22,479 nucleotides of DNA from JBMZCV01 sp049613665 (GTDB lineage Bacteria; Bacteroidota; Bacteroidia; Chitinophagales; UBA2359). Position numbers and translations under genes: made by a program. Shown piece by piece: positions 16,372-22,479 of this stretch. How positions within the stretch are numbered: position 1 is the stretch's first letter; each line of letters opens with the position of its first letter. The notes under the pieces were generated by a model. That model worked only from the letters and a program-made list of their open reading frames with translations. It had not been told where the DNA came from and ran no database searches. Where the stretch lies: NCBI GenBank assembly GCA_049613665.1, contig JBMZCV010000073.1, positions 1 through 22,479 of the forward strand, read 5' to 3'.

Positions 16372-16860
16372 GGCAATTATTTGTATGTCAGGTTACAAAT
16401 ATAAATATTTTTTTGAAATAATAAAAGTATCAGTATGATGTTTGTAGATTTTTTTTTAAGATATAACAATTTTTCATCTACAATATTCTTGCCAATTTTG
16501 TTTGGTTAAACAGTTAAGGCATATAAAAAAATATTTTAACAATACTGATGTCGTATGCAAAAAAAGTTCAAATATAAATACATTATAATCTATTTTTTTG
16601 TTAGTTTTCAGTAAGTAGTTCAACAAAATTACTTTGGCATCTTTTTGTAGCTAACTTATTGATTTTCAATGTATTAGGTGCAAATTTATCTTTTATTAAA
16701 TAGTGATTCACACTTAAAATGAGAAATGTGAGAGTAGTTAGAACAAGTCCTTAACAATAGATTATAGTAATTATGCTTTATGCTAAAAAAAAATATTTTA
16801 TAACAAAAAAAATATTTGCTAAACTAGAAAAAATGCTATTTTCTCTAGTTTAGCGAGCCT
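16372..16860. other. Gene-free region upstream of the acetyltransferase gene
   Basis: No gene is supportable. The region holds a -7 match for the acetyltransferase (TATATTTG, minus strand 16403-16396). A copy of the recurring GCTAAC/ATTGA motif is at 16648-16670. The terminator-like hairpin of the lipoprotein gene is at 16818-16854. The remainder is A/T-rich without other clear structure. Confidence 0.5.
16818..16854 (-). terminator. Hairpin terminator of the lipoprotein gene
   Basis: GCTAAACTAGA (16818-16828) pairs perfectly with TCTAGTTTAGC (16844-16854). After one mismatch a further 5 bp pair (AAAAT with ATTTT) around a GCT loop. It begins 6 nt past the stop codon and is followed on the minus strand by T-rich sequence. 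Confidence 0.8.
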
Positions 16861-17361
16861 TTAGTTATTTTGAATTTCTTGCTGCTTTTGTTGCTGCATA
16901 CTAATGATTTGTTTAAAAAAGCCTACACCTGCTTCACTCATTTTTTGTCCATATTTCTGGCCTTCTATTTCAAAATAAACACGCTCACAGCCATTTATAA
17001 AACTAAATTCCATGCCCATTTTAATATCGCCTTCTGCATCTTTAAATACCACACTACCATCATGTTTGTTGTTTTTGCAAGCCGCTTGCGTAGCAGGCTC
17101 GTCCATGATATAGCTAAAAAAGCGAGCTACTTCGCCCTTGCCTGGCGACTCGAAAGTAACGCCAAAATTGTATAATACATATTCCACTTTTTCGCAATTC
17201 TGTAAAATCTCAACCACTTTTGGTAAGGGTGAGGTATAACTAGCAGATGTAGTTGTTGTTTGTTGTGATTGCTTTGTCTTATTCTCTTCTTTTTCGGTGG
17301 TATTGCAAGAAATCCATAAAAGGCTACTGCAAAAAAATAAGCTGAAAAGTATGTTTTTCAT
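16861..17361 (-). CDS. Small lipoprotein of unknown function
   Basis: This 166-aa protein begins with a lipoprotein signal: MKNILFSLFFCSSLLWISC, with LWISC as the lipobox and C19 as the lipidated cysteine. A low-complexity Glu/Lys/Thr/Ser/Gln linker (20-45) leads to a small domain (about 48-150). That domain contains VEILQNCEKVEYVLYNFG, ARFFSYIMDEPATQAACKN and INGCERVYFEIEGQKYG. The tail is Gln-rich (155-165). Three cysteines at about 56, 95 and 125 could form a disulfide in the periplasm. I do not recognise the domain family. It stands alone, with its own hairpin terminator and no recognisable -7 element. Attachment to a membrane facing the periplasm is inferred from the signal. Confidence 0.75.
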   Translation of the reverse strand: MKNILFSLFFCSSLLWISCNTTEKEENKTKQSQQTTTTSASYTSPLPKVVEILQNCEKVEYVLYNFGVTFESPGKGEVARFFSYIMDEPATQAACKNNKHDGSVVFKDAEGDIKMGMEFSFINGCERVYFEIEGQKYGQKMSEAGVGFFKQIISMQQQKQQEIQNN

Positions 17362-17584
17362 TGAATATATTTTAAATTATAATATTTATAAGATGATAAA
17401 CCAGCATATAAGGTTTAAAGATAAGACTATATTTCTTTTTTAAGTTTTTTTCTTTTGTTTTTTTGAGCAAAAAGTTTTTTTTTGAAAAAAACTTGCATAA
17501 ACATGTTCAAAGTTATTGAAACATCGCTACTTATTTGCACAACATACTCACTATTGCCTATCGCTATTTTATTATTTTTGCATT

Positions 17585-17838
17585 ATGATAACAAACATAT
17601 TAACTTGTCATAAATGTAATTCGACAAATCTGGTCAAAACGGTTCTAATGGTGTAGTGAAGCAAAAAAAGTTCTCAAGCATTGTGGGATTCTGTTCCTCA
17701 AAACTATCAGCATAATACAACTTTTAGTGATTTTGGGCAGCATACGAAAAAGTATTGAATACAGAAAAACATACTAACATTGGCAAAGAAACCACCACCA
17801 CTCAATATATCACACAACTGCAAGGCTTATATACAAAA
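17585..17838 (+). pseudogene. Decayed IS1-family transposase remnant
   Basis: Reading across frames reveals two pieces of an IS1-type transposase. The first frame from ATG 17585 gives an InsA-like zinc-ribbon start, ILTCHKCNSTNLVK. One missing A in the A-run at 17634-17638 shifts it to NGSNGVVKQ. The next piece, from about 17685, is WDSVPQNYQHNTTFSDFGQ. After another one-base loss near 17740 it continues AYEKVLNTEKHTNIGKET. This matches the W-x-S-(V/I)-P-x-x-Y, DF-x-x-AY and H-x-x-x-GKET region of InsB-like proteins in Bacteroidota IS1 elements. The whole middle part and the C-terminal ERFNNTLRQR region are missing. It is therefore a deletion derivative with at least two frameshifts and cannot be functional. 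Terminal inverted repeats were not identified. Confidence 0.68.
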
Positions 17839-17842
17839 TAAA

Positions 17843-17882
17843 AAAAGTCTGCTACCTTGATGATACAAAGTAGCAGACTTTT
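17843..17882. terminator. Hairpin terminator downstream of the E1 dehydrogenase gene; repeat copy 1
   Basis: AAAAGTCTGCTACCTTG (17843-17859) pairs with CAAAGTAGCAGACTTTT (17866-17882), a 17-bp stem with one C/A mismatch and a 6-nt loop. It lies 28 bp beyond the stop codon of the minus-strand dehydrogenase gene. The same hairpin occurs in reverse orientation at 21993-22034. Confidence 0.88.
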
Positions 17883-17910
17883 CATTTTTTTTAGTATGTA
17901 TTGAAGTAGC

Positions 17911-19929
17911 TTAATAAGCCATTAAGTCTAGCAAAGCTGTTTCAAAACGCTGTTTTGGCATATATTGCACTTCCAAATTTCGGTCGAAAGGCACAGGTGT
18001 ATCCAACGCACCGCAACGAGCAATAGGAGCATCTAAATTTTCAAAACAATGCTGGGCAATAAGAGCCACCAACTCGCCACCAATACCACCTGTAAGGCTG
18101 TCTTCGTGCAACACAAGAACTTTACCTGTTTTTCTGACACTCTCAAAAATAGCATCTTTATCGAGTGGACACAAAGTACGCAAATCAAGCAAATCAGCAT
18201 CAATATCGTTGTGCTTATCCAAAATTTCGTTTGCCCAATGCACGCCCATTCCATAAGTAACAATAGATACATCTTCGCCTTGTCTAACCAATTTCGCCTT
18301 TCCGATTTCTACCGTATAGGCTTCATCTGGAATAGCTTGAGCCACTCTTTTATTTCTATACAAAGCTTTATGCTCAAAATACATCACAGGGTTTGGGTCG
18401 TTGATAGCCGCAATCAGCAAACCTTTTGCATCATAAGGATTGGACGGATAAACAATTTTTAGGCCTGGCGAATGAAAAAACCATGCTTCGTTTGACTGTG
18501 AGTGAAATGGCCCTGCTGCTACACCACCGCCTGTTGGCATTCTGACTACGACATCGGCATTTTGCTTCCAACGATAATGACTTTTGCTCAAATTATTGAT
18601 GATTTGATTGAAGCCGCAAGTCACGAAATCGGCAAACTGCATTTCTACCATCGCTTTTTGCTTTTTGATAGACAAACCCAAAGCAATGCCCAAAATAGCA
18701 GACTCGCACAAAGGTGTATTTCGCACTCTATCGTTGCCAAATTTATCTACAAAACCGTCAGTGATTTTGAAAACACCGCCATATTCTGCAATATCTTGGC
18801 CCATCAATACCAAATTATCGTTTAGTTGCATCGCTTGTTTCAAACCATCAGAAATAGCTTCTACAAAACGTTTTTCGGTTTTAGTGTTTCTCTTAGGCAA
18901 AATTGGAGCAGGTATTTTTGCATCAAAAATCTCGCTTGTTTCTCTCTCGAAATTAACTTCAATAGAAGTTTCGCTGTATGCTTTTTCGAGATTGTCGTTT
19001 ATCAATTTTTTAACGCCTTTTTTTATCGCTTCAATTTTCGTATCATTCAATACGCCTTCAGCTACTAAAAAATGCTCGAAATTCGCAATTGGGTCTTTTT
19101 TTGCCCAAAAATCCATGAGTTCTTTTGGCACATATTTCGTACCAGATGCTTCTTCGTGGCCTCTCATTCTGAACGTGTTGCACTCTACCAAAATAGGGCG
19201 TGGGTTTTTGCGAATCGACTCAGCCAAACGTTTCATGGTACTATGCACTTCCAAAATATTGTTGCCGTCAATCGTGATGGCTTCCATGCCGTAGCCGATG
19301 CCTCTATCCGAGAGTTTTTCGCAACGATACTGCTCATTTACAGGCGTAGAAAGTCCGTAGCCATTGTTTTCTATCACAAAAATAATGGGCAATTGCCAAA
19401 CCGCTGCCACATTCAAAGCCTCGTGAAATTCGCCTTGACTTGTGCCTCCGTCTCCTGTAAAAGCAACGGTTACTTTAGGTTGTTTTTTTAATTTATTGGC
19501 TAAAGCAATACCGCTACCGACAGATAACTGTGGGCCAAGGTGCGAAATCATACCGACAATGTGATATTCATTTGTTCCGAAATGAAAAGAACGGTCACGG
19601 CCTTGCGTAAAGCCGCTTTTTTTGCCTTGCCACTGTGCAAACAAACGATACAAAGGAATATTGCGAACCGTAAACACCCCTAAATTTCGGTGCATCGGCA
19701 ACATATATTCATCTGCTTCAAGAGCTTTTGCAGTTCCTACCGAAATGGCTTCTTGGCCAATACCCGCAAACCATTTGCTGATTTTGTTCATGCGTAGTTG
19801 TGCCAACATTCTTTCTTCAATGGTACGAGGCAATACGAGTGCTTCGTAAAGGTCTAACAGTTGGCTATCGCTATATGCTTGTCGGTCATATTTGATAGCT
19901 TGCGACGGCTGATTTGTCAAAATATCCAT
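17911..19929 (-). CDS. Fused alpha-beta E1 component of a 2-oxoacid dehydrogenase complex
   Basis: E1 decarboxylates a 2-oxoacid with thiamine diphosphate and passes the acyl group to the lipoyl E2 subunit in the cytosol. Residues about 25-335 are the alpha subunit, with RTIEERM, the TPP motif GDGGTSQGEFHEAL (159-172) running to ENN (187-189), and YRMRGHE-like FRMRGHEEASG (253-263). Residues about 350-672 are the beta subunit, with MGQDIAEYGGVF (376-387), PLCESAILGIALGLS (406-420), MQFADF (430-435) and HEDSLTGGIGGELVA near the C-terminus. The fusion is common in Bacteroidota. The sequence suits a branched-chain 2-oxoacid or related substrate, but pyruvate cannot be excluded. No E2 or E3 gene is nearby. 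TACCTTTG (minus strand 20014-20007) is a -7 match about 78 bp before the start. Confidence 0.93.
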   Translation of the reverse strand: MDILTNQPSQAIKYDRQAYSDSQLLDLYEALVLPRTIEERMLAQLRMNKISKWFAGIGQEAISVGTAKALEADEYMLPMHRNLGVFTVRNIPLYRLFAQWQGKKSGFTQGRDRSFHFGTNEYHIVGMISHLGPQLSVGSGIALANKLKKQPKVTVAFTGDGGTSQGEFHEALNVAAVWQLPIIFVIENNGYGLSTPVNEQYRCEKLSDRGIGYGMEAITIDGNNILEVHSTMKRLAESIRKNPRPILVECNTFRMRGHEEASGTKYVPKELMDFWAKKDPIANFEHFLVAEGVLNDTKIEAIKKGVKKLINDNLEKAYSETSIEVNFERETSEIFDAKIPAPILPKRNTKTEKRFVEAISDGLKQAMQLNDNLVLMGQDIAEYGGVFKITDGFVDKFGNDRVRNTPLCESAILGIALGLSIKKQKAMVEMQFADFVTCGFNQIINNLSKSHYRWKQNADVVVRMPTGGGVAAGPFHSQSNEAWFFHSPGLKIVYPSNPYDAKGLLIAAINDPNPVMYFEHKALYRNKRVAQAIPDEAYTVEIGKAKLVRQGEDVSIVTYGMGVHWANEILDKHNDIDADLLDLRTLCPLDKDAIFESVRKTGKVLVLHEDSLTGGIGGELVALIAQHCFENLDAPIARCGALDTPVPFDRNLEVQYMPKQRFETALLDLMAY

Positions 19930-20006
19930 ATTTGAGTTATTCGTAAATACTTTGCCTTCTGCAAACTAGAAAGCATTTGTGAATTTTATTGTAAGTGTTT
20001 ATTTTG

Positions 20007-20014
20007 CAAAGGTA
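20007..20014 (-). promoter_or_regulatory. Candidate -7 element of the E1 dehydrogenase gene
   Basis: TACCTTTG on the minus strand matches TAnnTTTG and predicts a transcript start near 20000, with a leader of about 70 nt. A TTG lies only 12 bp upstream, which is too close for a normal -33 element. The site is inside the 150-bp gap behind the endonuclease gene, giving the dehydrogenase its own promoter. Confidence 0.4.
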
Positions 20015-20079
20015 AACACTTAGAAACAATTGTATATGAATTTTTGTTTTTTTTTTGTGGGGAATGAAAAAAGGGAAGT

Positions 20080-20823
20080 TTAAATGCTTTTTTCTGAATT
20101 GAAAGCTACCAATCCTTTCCAATTGATGTCGCCGCTATTATTGCAAAAATCTTTCATGAACTCAAAAGTGAATTTATTGATAACCCTCACATAAGCTTTG
20201 TCAAAAGCCTCATTTTTTTCTTTTGCTTTATAGCCCAAAGGGTCGATAATATCTGTATATAAATTTGGATTGTCAGAGATAAATTCCCAAAACTCCTGCC
20301 CACAATATTTAAAATATTCTCCTTTATCTGTTTTTCTTTCTTTTCCATAACAACAACCATTAACTGCAATAATTGTTGTATTTGGATATTTTTTACTTAA
20401 AATAGCTTTCGCTTTTCTAAAATTATCTTTCAACTTTTTAAGCTGGCTACTATTTCCCCAATTTGGGCCTGATTTTATTTCTACGATATATAAAATTTCA
20501 TTTTTGAAAAATAACAAATCAATTCCTTCTAAATTTTGCGTTTTGATACCGCCAAAAATATTTCCACAAACAAAAATAGCTACTTCTTCTAAAAAATTGC
20601 CAAATAATGTTTCTTCTTGTGACTGCAAAAACGCATCTAGTAAACTTTCGATTAAATCTTGTGATTTTAAAATATGCTTTGCTTTAAATAAATAAGGTTT
20701 TTTGCGTTTTAATATTTTTTTTAAGTTCAGTTTTTGTAATTTTTCTAAACGTTTCGTGTGAAAAGCATCGATATGTTCTTCTACATATTCATTTAGTTGT
20801 TCTATCCTTAATTCTTGTTTCAT
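20080..20823 (-). CDS. Type II restriction endonuclease, PD-(D/E)XK fold
   Basis: This 247-aa protein is encoded directly behind a DNA methyltransferase. The nuclease core reads GIDLLFFKNEILYIVEIKSG: D102 and E115-I-K117 form the PD-(D/E)XK catalytic set, and E80 in FLEEVAIF may be the upstream acidic residue. SGPNWGNSSQ directly after the Lys, and the N-terminal KRLEKLQKLNLKKILKRK and KKPYLFKAKHI, match from memory the PmeII family of type II enzymes. It would cut unmodified DNA at the sequence protected by its partner; the recognition site is unknown. The ATG at 20823 abuts the methyltransferase TAA with no gap, implying translational coupling with methylation made first. Codon use is very A/T-rich. 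The call as endonuclease is strong; the family name is tentative. Confidence 0.85.
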   Translation of the reverse strand: MKQELRIEQLNEYVEEHIDAFHTKRLEKLQKLNLKKILKRKKPYLFKAKHILKSQDLIESLLDAFLQSQEETLFGNFLEEVAIFVCGNIFGGIKTQNLEGIDLLFFKNEILYIVEIKSGPNWGNSSQLKKLKDNFRKAKAILSKKYPNTTIIAVNGCCYGKERKTDKGEYFKYCGQEFWEFISDNPNLYTDIIDPLGYKAKEKNEAFDKAYVRVINKFTFEFMKDFCNNSGDINWKGLVAFNSEKSI

Positions 20824-21651
20824 TTACAATAAAAATTGTTTATTAGGTAAAATTTCTTTTTTCATCATTTCATAATAATCTGGTAAAATTTCAATTCCAA
20901 TAGCATTTCTTTGCAATCTTTGAGCTACTGATAAAGTTGTACCAGAACCAGCAAAAGGGTCTAAAACTATATCTCCTTTTTCGGTAAACAGTTTAACAAA
21001 CCATTCAGGTAATTGGTCTGGAAAAGCAGCACTATGATTTTTATTGTTACATTCGGTGGCCAGATGTAAGACATTTGTAGGATAAACCGTTTTTTTGCCT
21101 ACCCAATTAGATACATTTTTGCCAAAACCACTACCATTTTTAGCATTATCTCTTATTTTATCTGTATCACTAAGGTTTTGTAAGCGTTTTTTTGCCCAAT
21201 TTCCAATAGGTACTTTTACTTCATCTTGATACATGTTAAATTTTCGATGCTTGTTAAACTGCAAAAGTCTTTCCCAAGAATCACGAAAACGGTTTGGCCA
21301 TTTTCCTGGAAAACAGTTTTTTTTATGCCAAACAAATTCTTCTGTCCAAAGCCAACCTTGTTTTCGCAAAGCTAAAATTAGTTCTAAAACATAAGTGCTT
21401 CGTTCTCCTTTTACTACTTTTTCTTTTATATTCAAAACAAAAGTACCTGTGGGTTTTAAAACACGCAATAATTCTTGTGAGATAGGCAAAAACCATTCTA
21501 CATATTGTTGTGGCGGAATACCTCCATAAGTTTTTTTTCGTTGGTCAGCATAAGGCGGAGATGTAAATATTAAATCAATAGAATTGTCAGGTAATTCTTT
21601 TAATACATCTTTGCAATCACCTAAAAATATTTCCGTTTTTACATTTATCAT
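20824..21651 (-). CDS. Type II DNA methyltransferase, beta class with TSPPY motif
   Basis: This amino-methyltransferase protects host DNA from the endonuclease encoded next to it. Motif order is that of the beta class: catalytic DLIFTSPPY (26-34) near the N-terminus and the AdoMet-binding DPFAGSGTT (231-239) near the C-terminus. SAAFPDQLPEW (207-217) precedes the latter. TSPPY is more frequent in N4-cytosine than in N6-adenine enzymes, so N4-cytosine is the better guess, not a certainty. The region between (about 110-190) contains WHKKNCFPGKWPNRFRDSWE and probably carries target recognition. I chose the ATG at 21651 (MINVKTEIFLGDC, 275 aa) because this is the family N-terminus. The frame is open to 21780, but TATTTTTG (minus 21764-21757) lies inside that extension as a likely -7 element. 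Confidence 0.9.
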   Translation of the reverse strand: MINVKTEIFLGDCKDVLKELPDNSIDLIFTSPPYADQRKKTYGGIPPQQYVEWFLPISQELLRVLKPTGTFVLNIKEKVVKGERSTYVLELILALRKQGWLWTEEFVWHKKNCFPGKWPNRFRDSWERLLQFNKHRKFNMYQDEVKVPIGNWAKKRLQNLSDTDKIRDNAKNGSGFGKNVSNWVGKKTVYPTNVLHLATECNNKNHSAAFPDQLPEWFVKLFTEKGDIVLDPFAGSGTTLSVAQRLQRNAIGIEILPDYYEMMKKEILPNKQFLL

Positions 21652-21756
21652 AAGTTTCCGTTTTCTTTCAAACCCTAAAGTTACACATTTAGTTTTTTTT
21701 TCACTAAAAATTGTTTTAGAAAAACAAAAAATGTCCTTACACTTCTCCATATCATG

Positions 21757-21764
21757 CAAAAATA
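21757..21764 (-). promoter_or_regulatory. Candidate -7 element of the restriction-modification operon
   Basis: TATTTTTG on the minus strand matches TAnnTTTG and predicts a start near 21750, about 100 nt before the chosen methyltransferase ATG. No -33 element was recognised. No controller (C) protein gene is present in the window, so control probably lies in this promoter and in coupling of the two genes. Confidence 0.35.
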
Positions 21765-21886
21765 TAAAGTAGTATAACATATTGAGTGATTGTTATTTTT
21801 TAATAGAATTATGTTTTGAGAGACATATTATAATTGACAATAAACTAATGAATAAATCAAAAATGATTATCTTCACATTTTGAAAA

Positions 21887-21973
21887 CAATGATTCTGACA
21901 TTTTTTATAACAATCTTCAGTTGAATAAAAAAACGCCTTTTGATAAAAAAATGTATAAATGTCCGAACTATTG
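21887..21973. mobile_element. MITE-like element, copy 2 (short form) with 6-bp flanking duplication
   Basis: The left half runs CAATGATTCTGACATTTT then TTATAACAATCTTCAGTT. The right half runs GCCTTTTGATAAAAAAATG then TATAAATGTCCGAACTATTG. Both halves match the reverse complement of the element at 8785-8965, which carries about 95 bp more in the middle. TGAAAA directly abuts both ends (21881-21886 and 21974-21979), as expected for a target-site duplication. It has no coding capacity and sits upstream of the restriction-modification operon. Confidence 0.68.
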
Positions 21974-21992
21974 TGAAAAAGAAAGTGAAAAC

Positions 21993-22034
21993 AAAAAGTC
22001 TGCTACTTTGTGTCATCAAGGTAGCAGACTTTTT
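21993..22034. terminator. Hairpin terminator; inverted repeat copy 2 of the one at 17843
   Basis: AAAAAGTCTGCTACTTTG (21993-22010) pairs with CAAGGTAGCAGACTTTTT (22017-22034), an 18-bp stem with one mismatch and a TGTCAT loop. Read on the opposite strand it differs from the hairpin at 17843-17882 by one loop base. Which gene it serves is unclear. It could end a minus-strand gene entering from the right edge, since none of the genes in the window ends here. Confidence 0.8.
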
Positions 22035-22307
22035 TCGTTTAAAAAAGGTAGAAATAAGGCAAAATTCGTGAATATTTTTTTTGCTTTTTTTTTAATTTTT
22101 TTTTTATCGTTTTTTGAGCTAAAACTTATTAATAAAAATAGGTCTGTATTTTGTCTTGTTAATCAATTACTTAGAAGTGTTATTGCTTATAATAAAAAAT
22201 ATAAAATAACATTTTTGAACTAAAAATCGTCATTTTCTGTTTTTGCAGTTTTAACACTATTCAGCGATATTTACAAACAGAAACCAACTCATAAATCATT
22301 CTACATT

Positions 22308-22362
22308 TTTTCAATAAACCGTTTTACAGCATTTAAACTACCAACATCAAAACCATTTTTAT
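22308..22362. repeat. 55-bp perfect direct repeat, copy 1
   Basis: The block starts TTTTCAATAAACCGTTTTAC and ends ATCAAAACCATTTTTAT. It is identical base for base to 22425-22479, at a period of 117 bp. On the minus strand it encodes KNGFDVGSLNAVKRFIE followed two codons later by a stop, and a stop also lies just upstream of it. This copy is therefore not part of a longer reading frame. Confidence 0.9.
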
Positions 22363-22424
22363 CACTTCAAAAATCATTTTCATAGGAAAGCAACAATTTT
22401 CCATTTTTTTACATCAAAAAACCA

Positions 22425-22479
22425 TTTTCAATAAACCGTTTTACAGCATTTAAACTACCAACATCAAAACCATTTTTAT
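22425..22479. repeat. 55-bp perfect direct repeat, copy 2, cut by the window edge
   Basis: It is identical to 22308-22362 up to the last base of the window, so the true repeat may be longer and may recur beyond the edge. On the minus strand the frame KNGFDVGSLNAVKRFIE is open to the edge. Confidence 0.9.

Larger units (their letters stand above)
22035..22479. other. Gene-free right end of the window
   Basis: The first 270 bp are A/T-rich with long T runs and no gene that can be supported. The final 170 bp are repetitive, with a 55-bp direct repeat and shorter variants of ACATCAAAACCATTTT between its copies. On the minus strand, the right-hand copy reads through KNGFDVGSLNAVKRFIE to a stop at 22409. 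That could be the C-terminus of a gene lying beyond the window, but 22 codons are too few to call. Confidence 0.4.

Noticed and set aside
18608..19294. 228-codon open frame opposite the E1 dehydrogenase
   Set aside because: It is fully contained in the antisense of a clear enzyme gene, with no family features.
21652..21780. N-terminal 43-residue extension of the methyltransferase
   Set aside because: The beta-class methyltransferase N-terminus begins at MINVKTEIF; the extension is Cys/Phe/Lys-rich spacer-like sequence and contains a candidate -7 element.
21921..22223. 100-codon open frame in the plus strand
   Set aside because: It overlaps the right half of the MITE-like copy and the hairpin at 21993-22034 and then runs through T-rich DNA; the hydrophobic look comes from base composition.
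22308..22479. Possible start of a CRISPR array
   Set aside because: The identical block is at least 55 bp with a 62-bp interval, lacks repeat-end dyad symmetry, encodes the same peptide in both copies, and no cas gene is visible. A partial gene-tail duplication or tandem repeat fits better.

Overview
The window is AT-rich DNA from a member of the Bacteroidota. Three things point there. The SecA is long (1128 aa) with extra sequence in its N-terminal part. DUF4294, DUF2490 and fused alpha-beta E1 dehydrogenase proteins are all typical of the phylum. Several start regions carry TAnnTTTG, the -7 element of the Bacteroidota primary sigma factor, and clear Shine-Dalgarno sites are lacking. A Cytophagales-like lineage is plausible but not proven. 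Most of the window is housekeeping or generic accessory chromosome; no phage or conjugative module is visible.

Layout. At the left edge a DUF2490 outer-membrane-type protein (minus, running off the window) diverges from secA (plus). secA converges on nadD (minus) across a strong bidirectional hairpin. nadD follows a two-module CbbX/SpoVK-type AAA+ ATPase with a duplicated N-terminal beta-rich region. A 1.1 kb gene-free stretch (8089-9191) holds a MITE-like nested inverted-repeat element and other palindromes. Next come three minus-strand genes: a membrane TPM-domain protein, an FCP/NIF-type HAD protein with an altered catalytic motif, and a small cytosolic TPM protein. A tandem universal stress protein and a DUF4294 protein (both plus) follow. 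The DUF4294 gene converges on a family 4 glycosyltransferase (minus). Then come an AbiV-like HEPN protein, a RimJ-type acetyltransferase and a small lipoprotein, all minus.

Right third. A decayed IS1-family transposase remnant (17585-17838) lies beside the 3' end of a fused two-subunit 2-oxoacid dehydrogenase E1 gene (minus). Upstream of that is a two-gene type II restriction-modification operon (beta-class TSPPY methyltransferase, then a PD-(D/E)XK endonuclease). The dehydrogenase and the restriction-modification pair are bracketed by two near-identical hairpins in opposite orientation (17843-17882 and 21993-22034). The last 700 bp hold a second, shorter copy of the MITE-like element with an apparent 6-bp target duplication, and a 55-bp perfect direct repeat cut by the window edge.

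Working together. The restriction and methylation genes form one functional unit. The AbiV-like gene is a second candidate defence gene but is not physically linked to it. The two TPM proteins resemble the TPM pair often found with LemA, but no lemA is present. The strongest non-genic signals are the MITE-like element, the IS1 remnant, the paired inverted hairpins and several short intergenic motifs that recur across the window.
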